This document shows positions 53,001 through 60,798 of a stretch of DNA of 64,000 bases, in pieces. Source of the DNA: Enteractinococcus helveticum (GTDB lineage: Bacteria; Actinomycetota; Actinomycetes; Actinomycetales; Micrococcaceae); contig NZ_LXEY01000022.1 in NCBI RefSeq assembly GCF_001657475.1, forward strand, positions 1 to 64,000. The letters are read 5' to 3'. Each line of letters begins with the position of its first letter. Positions within the stretch are counted from its first letter, which is position 1. The notes under the pieces are model-generated. The model made no database searches. It was not told the origin of the DNA and was given only the letters and a program-made list of their open reading frames with translations. The translations under genes and the position numbers were made by a program.

Positions 53001-53749
53001 ATAACCCCTTCGCCGAGATAGCGCTCGACGGGTCCATGTGGCTTGCCATGCCAGTGGCCGCTCTCGCCGGGCTCGTCTCATTTCTGTCTCCGTGCGTGCT
53101 CCCGCTAGCACCCGGATATCTCGGCTACGTTTCAGGACTGTCCGGTGCCAGTGTTGAAGACACCAAACGCGGCCGAATGCTCACCGGCACCACCCTGTTT
53201 GTGCTGGGCTTCACCGCCGTATTCGTAACCGCCGGATTATTGCTGAGTCGGGTATTTATTTGGCTCAAAGGTGACGGCCAATGGCTCACCCAGGTGCTGG
53301 GCGTCGTCGTCATAATTATGGGCATTGTGTTCATGGGCGGGCTGTCATTTTTCCAGCGCGACCGCAAAATTCAATACCAACCCAACGCAGGACTATGGGG
53401 TGCCCCGCTGCTGGGGATGATTTTTGGACTGGGCTGGGCGCCATGCATCGGCCCAACTATGGCCGCAGTCATCGCCATGTCCAGCGCGGGGACCGATAAC
53501 CTGTGGCGCGGTGGCGTGCTGGCCGTGGTGTACTCGCTGGGCCTAGGCCTACCGTTCATTCTGCTGGCCTTAGGATTCTCACGCGGGATGAAACGGTTGG
53601 CGTTTTTCCGCAAACACCGCTTATTTATTATGCGTGCCGGTGGGGTGCTGCTGATTCTGCTCGGACTAGCCATGGCGACCGGGCTGTGGACTGACTGGGT
53701 CAATCAGCTGCAAGGCTGGTTCGCCAACGAGGTGACATTACCAATTTGA
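52997..53749 (+). CDS. CcdA-type cytochrome c biogenesis protein
   Basis: The 250-residue membrane protein has six helices and two conserved cysteines, in LSPCVLPLAPGYLGY and in GWAPCIGP, which carry electrons from thioredoxin to the extracytoplasmic ResA. It overlaps ResA (ATGA) and ResB (TTGA), and the operon matches Rv0526-Rv0529. Confidence 0.93.
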   Translation: MNNPFAEIALDGSMWLAMPVAALAGLVSFLSPCVLPLAPGYLGYVSGLSGASVEDTKRGRMLTGTTLFVLGFTAVFVTAGLLLSRVFIWLKGDGQWLTQVLGVVVIIMGIVFMGGLSFFQRDRKIQYQPNAGLWGAPLLGMIFGLGWAPCIGPTMAAVIAMSSAGTDNLWRGGVLAVVYSLGLGLPFILLALGFSRGMKRLAFFRKHRLFIMRAGGVLLILLGLAMATGLWTDWVNQLQGWFANEVTLPI

Positions 53750-55329
53750 GTACCCAACAACCCACGCTGCCATCGCTAGGGTTCCGCGGCACCCTGCGAT
53801 TCATTTGGAACCAGCTGACCAGCATGCGCACCGCGCTGATGCTGCTGTTACTGCTGGCAGTAGCTGCCGTGCCCGGGTCGCTGTTCCCGCAGCGCCGCGC
53901 CGGTGCCGACGTCGTTGAAACCTGGATCGAAGATAACCCAACCCTGGGGCCCATTATGGATGCTCTGGGGATGTTTGATGTGTATTCTTCCCCGTGGTTC
54001 TCGGCAATCTATCTGCTGCTGATGGTCTCGTTGGTGGGCTGTTTGTGGCCGCGCGGACGCCAACACCTCAAAACCCTGCGCCAACCACCTGCCCGCACCC
54101 CGCGCAACCTGAAACGGTTGCCCGAATACGGCCAGCTGGTATTAGAGACCAACGGTCCCACCCCGGACGAAGCGCTGGTGGATGCCGAAAAGATTTTGAA
54201 AAAAGCCGGCTATCGTACCGAATTGCGCGATGGCTCCGTGGGTGCCGAACGCGGCTACACCCGCGAAATTGGCAACATTTTATTCCACTTTGGCTTACTC
54301 GGCGTCATCGTGTTCATGGGGATCGGCGGCCTGTATAAATACGAAGGCCAGAAGATCATTGTCGAAGGTGAAGGGTTTACCAACAACCTGGTCTCCTACG
54401 ACTCCTTTACACCCGGCACCGCGTTTTCTGAAGAACGCCTGCACCCGTTTTCCATTTCACTTGAAAACTTCGACGTCATATTTGATCGCGAATCTGAATC
54501 GCACTACGGACAGGCACTGGATTACACCGCCGCCATGCAGGTGACCCCGGCACCAGGGGCCGAAACCTACGCCGATGAGATCAAGGTCAACGACCCACTG
54601 ACCATCAACGGGGTACGCATCTTCTTGGTAGGTAACGGGTACGCGCCAAATATCACCGTGACCGATGGCAATGGCGACGTCGCCTACTCCGGACCGGTCA
54701 TCGCCCAGATCCAGGATCCCAACGTTAACAGCTCGCTGGTAGTACTCAAGGTGCCAGATGCCCGACCCGAACAACTGGGCTTCGTGGGACTATTTTTGCC
54801 GACGTCGTACACCGGTGACGACGGGGTGGCAATCTCCATTGACCCGGACGCCTATAACCCCGAGCTGATTCTGAACTCGTACTACGGCGACATCGGCCTG
54901 GACTCCGGTGTGCCACAGAACGTGTATGTGCTTGACACCGACGCCATGACCGAGTTGAACTCGCGCAATAATGACAACGGTGGGATCACGCTGGGCGTTG
55001 GCGACACCTACGAGCTGCCCGATAATATGGGTACCATCACGTTCGACTCGTGGGACCGCTACATTGGGTTAGACCTGCACTACGACCCCTCCAAATGGGG
55101 TGTCGCAATTTTCGCAAGCCTGGCCCTGGTGGCCCTGGTCATCTCACTGTATGTGCGCCGTCGTCGTGCCTGGGTCAAAGCGTTTGCACAGGATGGTCAC
55201 ACGGTGATCGAATACGGTCTACTAGCCCGCGGGGAGACCTTTGGGCTGCGCGATGAAAACATTAAGCTTCGTCAAACATTTGACAACACTTGGCAGGTCA
55301 TCCCGCCAGACACTTCGGAGGATTCATGA
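53746..55329 (+). CDS. ResB-like cytochrome c biogenesis protein
   Basis: The 527-residue membrane protein has three N-terminal helices and a large extracytoplasmic loop, then one C-terminal helix and a short cytoplasmic tail, the ResB/Ccs1 topology. With CcsB it forms the heme channel and cytochrome c synthetase of system II. The start is TTG 53746, overlapping the ccdA stop; GAGGTGA is 10 nt upstream. It ends overlapping the CcsB start (ATGA). Confidence 0.92.
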   Translation: MSTQQPTLPSLGFRGTLRFIWNQLTSMRTALMLLLLLAVAAVPGSLFPQRRAGADVVETWIEDNPTLGPIMDALGMFDVYSSPWFSAIYLLLMVSLVGCLWPRGRQHLKTLRQPPARTPRNLKRLPEYGQLVLETNGPTPDEALVDAEKILKKAGYRTELRDGSVGAERGYTREIGNILFHFGLLGVIVFMGIGGLYKYEGQKIIVEGEGFTNNLVSYDSFTPGTAFSEERLHPFSISLENFDVIFDRESESHYGQALDYTAAMQVTPAPGAETYADEIKVNDPLTINGVRIFLVGNGYAPNITVTDGNGDVAYSGPVIAQIQDPNVNSSLVVLKVPDARPEQLGFVGLFLPTSYTGDDGVAISIDPDAYNPELILNSYYGDIGLDSGVPQNVYVLDTDAMTELNSRNNDNGGITLGVGDTYELPDNMGTITFDSWDRYIGLDLHYDPSKWGVAIFASLALVALVISLYVRRRRAWVKAFAQDGHTVIEYGLLARGETFGLRDENIKLRQTFDNTWQVIPPDTSEDS

Positions 55330-56321
55330 CACCCGTCAACGAAACGCTGGCATCCTACAGCGAATTGTTCATGCTCATTGCCGCACTGATCTACCTGGTG
55401 GCGTTCCTGTTCTTCTCATGGGACATGGCCACCGCGTCCCGGTCGATCCGTAAACTCGAGGCCGAACTCCAAACCGAAAAGGCCAAAGAGCTCGTCGGGG
55501 CCGGGGGACCGGGCGTCACCGAGCGCACGCCGGCCCGCCAGTTGGTGTCCGATGACATGGAATATACCGATTCGATTAAGCGCCCGGCGGCCAATATTGG
55601 GGTGGCGATCATGATCATCGCAACCCTGGCCCATGCATTTGCCGTGGTCGCCCGCACAATCGCCGCCTCGCGCGCGCCGTGGGGCAACCTGTATGAGTTC
55701 ATGACCTCGGGTGCCCTGGTCATCGCGATCGTCTACCTGGTGTTCCTGTTGCGCAAGGACCTGCGCTTTGTGGGAACGTTCGTCTCCGGTGTTGTACTGC
55801 TGATGATGATTGCCGCCACCATTGGCTTCCCAACTCCGGTGGGCAACGTCCAGCCAGCGCTGCAGTCCTGGTGGTTAATTACCCACGTCTCGGTGGCCGT
55901 GATTGCTACCGGAATCTTCTCACTGACTTTTGCCATGTCGGTACTGCAGCTGATTAAACAGCGCGCCGAAAAGAACAACTCGGTCACCGGATTCATGCGC
56001 CTGGTGCCGTCGTCATTGGCGTTAGAAAACTGGTCGTACCGACTCAACGCGATCGCTTTTGTGATGTGGACCTTCACCCTGATCGCCGGATCCATCTGGG
56101 CAGAACAGGCCTGGGGCCGCTACTGGAACTGGGATGCCAAAGAGGTCTGGACGTTTGTGATTTGGGTGATCTACGCCGGTTACCTGCACGCGCGTGCGAC
56201 CCGCGGTTGGACGGGGACTCGTTCAGCCTGGTTGAATATCACCGGGTTCTTGGCCCTGGTGTTCAACTACACGATCGTGAACATGTACTTCCCGTCGCTG
56301 CACTCCTACGCCGGGTTCTGA
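55326..56321 (+). CDS. ccsB: CcsB/CcsA cytochrome c synthetase subunit
   Basis: The 331-residue membrane protein has about eight helices and the tryptophan-rich heme-binding WWD-type motif WGRYWNWDAKEVW flanked by conserved His residues (ITHVSVAV, YLHAR, PSLHSYAGF). It is the heme-handling partner of ResB. ATG 55326 overlaps the ResB stop. The last 16 bp overlap the convergent downstream gene. Confidence 0.94.
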   Translation: MTPVNETLASYSELFMLIAALIYLVAFLFFSWDMATASRSIRKLEAELQTEKAKELVGAGGPGVTERTPARQLVSDDMEYTDSIKRPAANIGVAIMIIATLAHAFAVVARTIAASRAPWGNLYEFMTSGALVIAIVYLVFLLRKDLRFVGTFVSGVVLLMMIAATIGFPTPVGNVQPALQSWWLITHVSVAVIATGIFSLTFAMSVLQLIKQRAEKNNSVTGFMRLVPSSLALENWSYRLNAIAFVMWTFTLIAGSIWAEQAWGRYWNWDAKEVWTFVIWVIYAGYLHARATRGWTGTRSAWLNITGFLALVFNYTIVNMYFPSLHSYAGF

Positions 56322-56731
56322 CCGTTCGGTGAATCCGTGTCGTCATCAGTGTCCGAATCGTTGTTGGACTTGAGCTGTTCTTCACGACGTCGAAGTTCTG
56401 CTTCACGCTTGCGCAATTCCTCGGCCTTTTTCTGCTGGGCGCGTTGAATGTCGAGTGAGCGCAGGAAGTCGTCGTCGTCATCGGGTCGTGTCGGACGAGC
56501 CGGACCAGACGTCTTTTTGAAACCCTGTACGGTGGACGCCAGATACGAATTTTGGTTCCCGAATAACAGCCACAGCACACCACCGACCAGTGGAATCAGA
56601 ACGATGACGACAATCCACACGCCCTTGGGCATGATGCGCACCCGGTCGGACGGTGTCGAAATCGCCTCGATGAGAGCGTAAATCATGACACCGACGGATA
56701 CGAGGATCAGTGGAATCAGCAAACGTGGCAT
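56306..56731 (-). CDS. PLD nuclease N-terminal domain (PLDc_N) membrane protein
   Basis: The 141-residue protein has two membrane helices in the pattern of the PLDc_N domain (LIPLILVSVGVMIYALIE, then WIVVIVLIPLVGGVLWLLFG) and a Glu/Arg/Gln-rich coiled-coil tail (ELRKREAELRRREEQL). PLDc_N is normally joined to cardiolipin synthase but often stands alone in actinobacteria. ATG 56731 has TAAGAT 7 nt upstream as well as AGGA, so it may be leaderless. It diverges from the DUF4229 gene. Confidence 0.8.
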   Translation of the reverse strand: MPRLLIPLILVSVGVMIYALIEAISTPSDRVRIMPKGVWIVVIVLIPLVGGVLWLLFGNQNSYLASTVQGFKKTSGPARPTRPDDDDDFLRSLDIQRAQQKKAEELRKREAELRRREEQLKSNNDSDTDDDTDSPNGQNPA

Positions 56732-56791
56732 ATTTCCTATCTTACGAACTTGGCAGGCAGAACGCACACTGACGCCAGAATGGAGACTGAC

Positions 56792-57115
56792 ATGAAATTT
56801 TGGATGTATACCGCCCTGCGGTTCGTGTTATTTGGGGTCGGTTTTTTTGTCACCGTATTCCTGACCGACAACGTGTTTTACGCACTGGCGGTGGGCCTGG
56901 TGGTCGGGTTTGCTCTGACGTACCTGTTTACCCCAAAACTGCGCCAGGACGCCTCCCAAGATCTGATGCGCGCCCTGGATTCGCGCAAACGCAATAAGAC
57001 CGCCGTGGACGACGCCGACGCCGAAGACGCCTACACCCAGGGCCGGTTTGCCGATGCCCAAGACCTACAGCGCAATGCCGAGGGTGAACAAAACGGCGTA
57101 GAGGATGCCAAATAA
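56792..57115 (+). CDS. DUF4229 membrane protein
   Basis: The 107-residue protein has two membrane helices (about 6-25, 30-48) then a basic and acidic tail with DAEDAYTQGRFADAQDLQRN. It matches DUF4229, found next to menA in actinobacteria; function unknown. ATG 56792 follows GGAG; ATG 56780 is a possible earlier start. Its 3' end overlaps the end of menA by 51 nt in convergent orientation. Confidence 0.8.
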   Translation: MKFWMYTALRFVLFGVGFFVTVFLTDNVFYALAVGLVVGFALTYLFTPKLRQDASQDLMRALDSRKRNKTAVDDADAEDAYTQGRFADAQDLQRNAEGEQNGVEDAK

Positions 57116-57934
57116 TCCGGTCATTTTCAGCACCGGAATCAGCTCACCGCGTTCTTTTGCCTCCAGCATGATCAGCGACGGGCGCAGCGACACGACCAGC
57201 AGGATCAGCATCAGCCACATCCACGGGTACTCGCGCACGAAAAACAGTGGCGCGGCCACGGCGATTGCCAGCATGACCGGATACGACCAGCGGGCTTTTG
57301 TATCACCCAGGCGCACGGCCAGCGTTCGTTTGCCGGCCTGCCGGTCGGTGGGGATATCACGAACGTTATTGGCCATCAGCAGGGCGGTGGAGACCAACCC
57401 GGTGCCGACCGCCCCCGCCCAGGCCAGACCGGACAGCTGCCCGGCTTGAGTATAGGTGGTCCCCAGGACGGCGACCAGCCCGAAGAAAATGAACACGAAA
57501 ATTTCGCCCAGCCCCACATAACCGTAGGGATTCTTACCGCCCGTGTAGTACCAGGCGGCCACGATCGCGGCCACTCCAACTAGGATCAGCCACCAGGCAT
57601 CGGCCCAGATGGTCAGTGCCAACCCGGCCACGGCGGCGATCCCGTAGAACGTAAAGGCCATATTGCGCACCGTGGCAGGTGCTGAAGCCCCGGACCCGGT
57701 GATGCGAAACGGGCCGACACGGTCGTCGTCGGTACCCCGAATCCCATCTGAATAATCATTGGAGTAGTTGACCCCGATCTGCAAGGCCAGGGCCACGATC
57801 AGCGCCAGCAGCGCCTTGCCAAGGTGGAAGGAGCCAAGCTGCGCTGCGGCGGCGGAACCGACCACGACCGGCGCGATGGCCATGGGCAGAGTACGTAAGC
57901 GGGCGGCTGCCACCCACTGGGAAAAAGAAGCCAA
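57065..57934 (-). CDS. menA: 1,4-dihydroxy-2-naphthoate polyprenyltransferase
   Basis: The 289-residue membrane enzyme attaches the polyprenyl chain to DHNA, giving demethylmenaquinone. It has about nine helices, the Asp-rich motif NYSNDYSDGIRGTDD and the second motif NNVRDIPTDRQAGKRTLAVRLG. I prefer TTG 57934 because AAAGGA lies 6 nt before it and it sits 2 nt after the menE stop, giving a start that matches family members beginning about ASxSQW; ATG 57955 within menE is the alternative. Confidence 0.9.
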   Translation of the reverse strand: MASFSQWVAAARLRTLPMAIAPVVVGSAAAAQLGSFHLGKALLALIVALALQIGVNYSNDYSDGIRGTDDDRVGPFRITGSGASAPATVRNMAFTFYGIAAVAGLALTIWADAWWLILVGVAAIVAAWYYTGGKNPYGYVGLGEIFVFIFFGLVAVLGTTYTQAGQLSGLAWAGAVGTGLVSTALLMANNVRDIPTDRQAGKRTLAVRLGDTKARWSYPVMLAIAVAAPLFFVREYPWMWLMLILLVVSLRPSLIMLEAKERGELIPVLKMTGLFGILYAVLFTLGIAL

Positions 57935-57936
57935 TG

Positions 57937-59001
57937 CTATTCCTTTGTTAACCATGTCGTCAGAGTGATGCGGTCCGGTTTGCCGTTTTCTAGCATCGGC
58001 AACGCGTCGAGTCGCAACCACGTTTTTGGTACCGCCGGTGCACCCATTGCGCTGCGCACGGCATCGGCCAGGATCTCTTCGGAAGTATCCCCGGTGACGA
58101 CGGCGGACACCCGGTGACCCCATTCTGCATCCGGAATCCCGGTGACGAACGCTTCGGGCACCCAGCGCTGCAGTACCTGTTGTATCTTAGCCGCTGACAC
58201 CTTCACCCCGCCGGTATTGATGACATCATCTAACCGGCCGTGCACTGCAACGACGCCGTTTGTGACGGTCCCGTAGTCATCGGTCAGATACGCGCCGTCG
58301 ACAAAATGCGCGGCGGTGAGTTCGGGGTTGGCAAAGTATCCGGCGGCGACCATCGGACCGGTAATACGCAACCGGTCAACCCCGTTGTGGGCGACCGTAT
58401 CGACTGTAACGCCGGGAAGCGGGACGCCGTCATATACGCACCCGCCGCAGGTTTCCGACATCCCATAGGTTCTATGCAGGTGCAGGCCGTAGCGTTTTGC
58501 GGCCTCAGTAATGCGTTCGGGAATCGCCGCGCCGCCGACAAGAATTGCCGAATACGACTGGAGTGCAGCGATTGCGGCGTCGTCGTCCAATAAGCGCAGC
58601 ATTTGGGTTGGCACCATGGAGACGGCGGTGAACTCGTGGTCCAGCTGATTGGTGCCGGCGACAAATTCTGCCGGGCTAAAACCCGGGTCGATTGTGACCG
58701 GTACCGTGCCGGCCTGTACCGAGCGGGACACTACGGCCAGCCCCGCAACGTATTGGGTGCCAACCGCTAATAGCCACTGGCCTTGACCGCCGATGCGTTG
58801 GGCGGTCGCCTCAGCTGAAGCCGCCAGGCCGGAGGCGGTCAACAGCGTTTGTTTGGGTGTTCCGGTGGACCCGGAAGTCCGCACAACGGCGATGGCATCC
58901 GGGTGGCCGCGGGTTGGATCGGTGATGTCTCGACGTTCGATGACGCCGTGAGCAGTCGTCTCGAACGGGATCCCGTGTTGCAGAGCGTGATATACGTCCA
59001 T
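57937..59001 (-). CDS. menE: O-succinylbenzoate-CoA ligase
   Basis: The 354-residue adenylate-forming enzyme activates OSB to OSB-CoA for menaquinone synthesis. The ATP motif VRTSGSTGTPK, a YGMSETCGG motif and the C-terminal ALPMLENGKPDR with the catalytic Lys are present. It is shorter at the N-terminus than the E. coli enzyme, as usual in actinobacteria. ATG 59001 shares one base with the menB stop (TAATG), so the longer frame to 59028 is rejected. It is the middle gene of menB-menE-menA. Confidence 0.92.
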   Translation of the reverse strand: MDVYHALQHGIPFETTAHGVIERRDITDPTRGHPDAIAVVRTSGSTGTPKQTLLTASGLAASAEATAQRIGGQGQWLLAVGTQYVAGLAVVSRSVQAGTVPVTIDPGFSPAEFVAGTNQLDHEFTAVSMVPTQMLRLLDDDAAIAALQSYSAILVGGAAIPERITEAAKRYGLHLHRTYGMSETCGGCVYDGVPLPGVTVDTVAHNGVDRLRITGPMVAAGYFANPELTAAHFVDGAYLTDDYGTVTNGVVAVHGRLDDVINTGGVKVSAAKIQQVLQRWVPEAFVTGIPDAEWGHRVSAVVTGDTSEEILADAVRSAMGAPAVPKTWLRLDALPMLENGKPDRITLTTWLTKE

Positions 59002-59954
59002 TAGAAGTAGTACGGGAAATTCGACCAATCTGGATCGCGTTTTTCTAAGAACGCGTCGCGTCCTTCAACCGCCTCGTCGGTCATGTAACCCATGCGGGTG
59101 GCTTCACCGGCGAAAACTTGCTGACCGGCCATACCGTCGTCGGCCAGGTTGAATGCGAATTTCAGCATGCGGATTGCCTGCGGTGACTGGGCGTTAATAT
59201 CGGCCGCGTATTCTAGTGCCACGTTTTCCAGGTCTTGGTGGTTGACCGACTCGTTGATCGCATTCATCGCCAACATGTCGTCGGCAGAGTATTCGCGGGC
59301 GGTGAAGAAAATTTCGCGGGCGCGCTTCTGTCCGACGTGACGGGCCAACAGCGCTGAACCGTAGCCGGCGTCGAAAGAGCCCACGGTCGCATCGGTTTGT
59401 TTGAATTTGCCGTGTTGCTTGGAGGCCAGGGTCAAATCGGAGACGACGTGCAGCGAGTGTCCACCACCGGCCGCCCAGCCATTGACCACAGCAATGATCA
59501 CTTTGGGGCTGGTGCGCATCAGGCGCTGCACTTCCAAAATGTGCAGGCGGCCCGCGCGTGCAGGATCCACGGATTCGGCGGTCTCACCCTCGGCATAGCG
59601 GTAGCCGTCACGGCCACGGATTCGCTGATCGCCGCCAGAACAGAACGAATGGCCGCCGTCCTTGGCAGACGGGCCGTTGCCGGTGAGTAACACCGTGCCG
59701 ACGTCGGAGGTCATCCGCGCGTGATCAATGGCTCGGTACAGTTCATCGACCGTGCCCGGACGAAATGCGTTGCGCACCTCCGGGCGGTCGAAGGCAATAC
59801 GCACGGTGCCCAGATCGCGCACCCAATGACCATCGGTGTCACGCTCAACGTGGCGGTGATACGTAATGTCTTGGAAGTCGAAGCCTTGGACTTCACGCCA
59901 TAGGTTCGGCTCAAAGATATCGGAAACTTTTTCGGGGACAGGGTAGTTACTCAC
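59001..59954 (-). CDS. menB: 1,4-dihydroxy-2-naphthoyl-CoA synthase
   Basis: The 317-residue crotonase-family enzyme closes the naphthoquinol ring from OSB-CoA. FCSGGDQRIRGRDGY, VNGWAAGGGHSLHVVSDLTLAS and TVGSFDAGYGSALLARHVG are the diagnostic blocks. The start is GTG 59954, exactly 7 nt after TAGACT, with no Shine-Dalgarno sequence, so a leaderless mRNA is likely. Its -10 overlaps that of the divergent phosphatase gene. Menaquinone made here is the quinone for the respiratory chain whose cytochromes are matured by the ResABC cluster nearby. Confidence 0.95.
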   Translation of the reverse strand: MSNYPVPEKVSDIFEPNLWREVQGFDFQDITYHRHVERDTDGHWVRDLGTVRIAFDRPEVRNAFRPGTVDELYRAIDHARMTSDVGTVLLTGNGPSAKDGGHSFCSGGDQRIRGRDGYRYAEGETAESVDPARAGRLHILEVQRLMRTSPKVIIAVVNGWAAGGGHSLHVVSDLTLASKQHGKFKQTDATVGSFDAGYGSALLARHVGQKRAREIFFTAREYSADDMLAMNAINESVNHQDLENVALEYAADINAQSPQAIRMLKFAFNLADDGMAGQQVFAGEATRMGYMTDEAVEGRDAFLEKRDPDWSNFPYYF

Positions 59955-59960
59955 ATCGCC

Positions 59961-59967
59961 TAGTCTA
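59961..59967. promoter_or_regulatory. Overlapping divergent -10 boxes of menB and the phosphatase gene
   Basis: TAGTCTA contains TAGTCT on the plus strand (6 nt before ATG 59973) and TAGACT on the minus strand (7 nt before GTG 59954). Both fit TANNNT at the leaderless distance, and they share five bases, so polymerase can occupy only one at a time. Confidence 0.6.
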
Positions 59968-59972
59968 TACCT

Positions 59973-60668
59973 ATGGTCTCTTCTACAATTCAGTATCTTC
60001 ATCCAGCTGATTGGTCCGGGGCCCGCAACGCGTGGCAAGTCAGACCACACTTATGGCGCATGGGCCGATCCGAGTGGGTCGACACTATCGGGTGGCAGCA
60101 AATGCTCGACGAAGGCGTTGCAACCGTGATCGACGTGCGCACCCCGCCCGAGATCAAGCGCCGCGAACTCGACCCCGAGGCAACTGTGCCCCGGGAGATC
60201 CAGCGCATTCACCTGCCGGTGGAAGACGTGGACCATGAACCCTTCTGGCAGCGTAACGCACCCTACCCAATGCACCCGGGAGCCTATGCGGACACGATGG
60301 AAACCTTCGGCGATAGGGTCGCCACAGCGATTACAACCGTGCGCGACTCCTGGACTGATGGAGGAACCGTCCTACACTGCACCGCCGGACGCGACCGCAC
60401 CGGTTTAGTACTGGGATTGCTGCTACAACTGCCGGATATTCCCGGGGGACCAGCAGACTGGGCCGAACATGAGCGGGTGTATGCCTCCGGTGCTTATGGC
60501 ATCAACGAACACCACCGCACAAGCCCGGTGCCACACCCTTACGAGTCCTATTTACCTCCTGCCGATTTCGAGAAAGAACTTGCTGATCGCCTGAGCAGCT
60601 ATCGGCGCTTTCTGAGGCAATGGCCGGGTGACCGCGTAGCGGAACTACTCGATCGACACGGTCTTTAG
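59973..60668 (+). CDS. Tyrosine-protein phosphatase family protein
   Basis: The 231-residue protein has the Cys-dependent phosphatase loop HCTAGRDRTG preceded by an Asp-containing stretch, and an N-terminal IDVRTPPEIKRRE region as in PF13350-type tyrosine/lipid phosphatases. The catalytic Cys and Arg are intact. It may act on a protein or a phosphoinositide; the substrate is unknown. ATG 59973 lies 6 nt after TAGTCT with no ribosome binding site. Confidence 0.88.
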   Translation: MVSSTIQYLHPADWSGARNAWQVRPHLWRMGRSEWVDTIGWQQMLDEGVATVIDVRTPPEIKRRELDPEATVPREIQRIHLPVEDVDHEPFWQRNAPYPMHPGAYADTMETFGDRVATAITTVRDSWTDGGTVLHCTAGRDRTGLVLGLLLQLPDIPGGPADWAEHERVYASGAYGINEHHRTSPVPHPYESYLPPADFEKELADRLSSYRRFLRQWPGDRVAELLDRHGL

Positions 60669-60720
60669 TGCTCCCAACATACTGTGAACGGAGCTGATCT
60701 GAGGCTCATGGGGTGCTGGT

Positions 60721-60747
60721 TTGTGGATAACACCAAATTATCCACAA
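60721..60747. promoter_or_regulatory. Perfect inverted pair of DnaA boxes upstream of HNH copy 2
   Basis: TTGTGGATAA (60721-60730) and TTATCCACAA (60738-60747) are perfect inverted copies separated by 7 bp. Each contains the consensus DnaA box TTATCCACA without mismatch. They lie 52 bp before the HNH gene. No oriC features such as dnaA or dnaN are nearby. Confidence 0.75.
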
Positions 60748-60798
60748 GCTGGCATTCCGTCGCTTGTCGTGTTCGACCCCATCGCTATGGTTGTGGGC

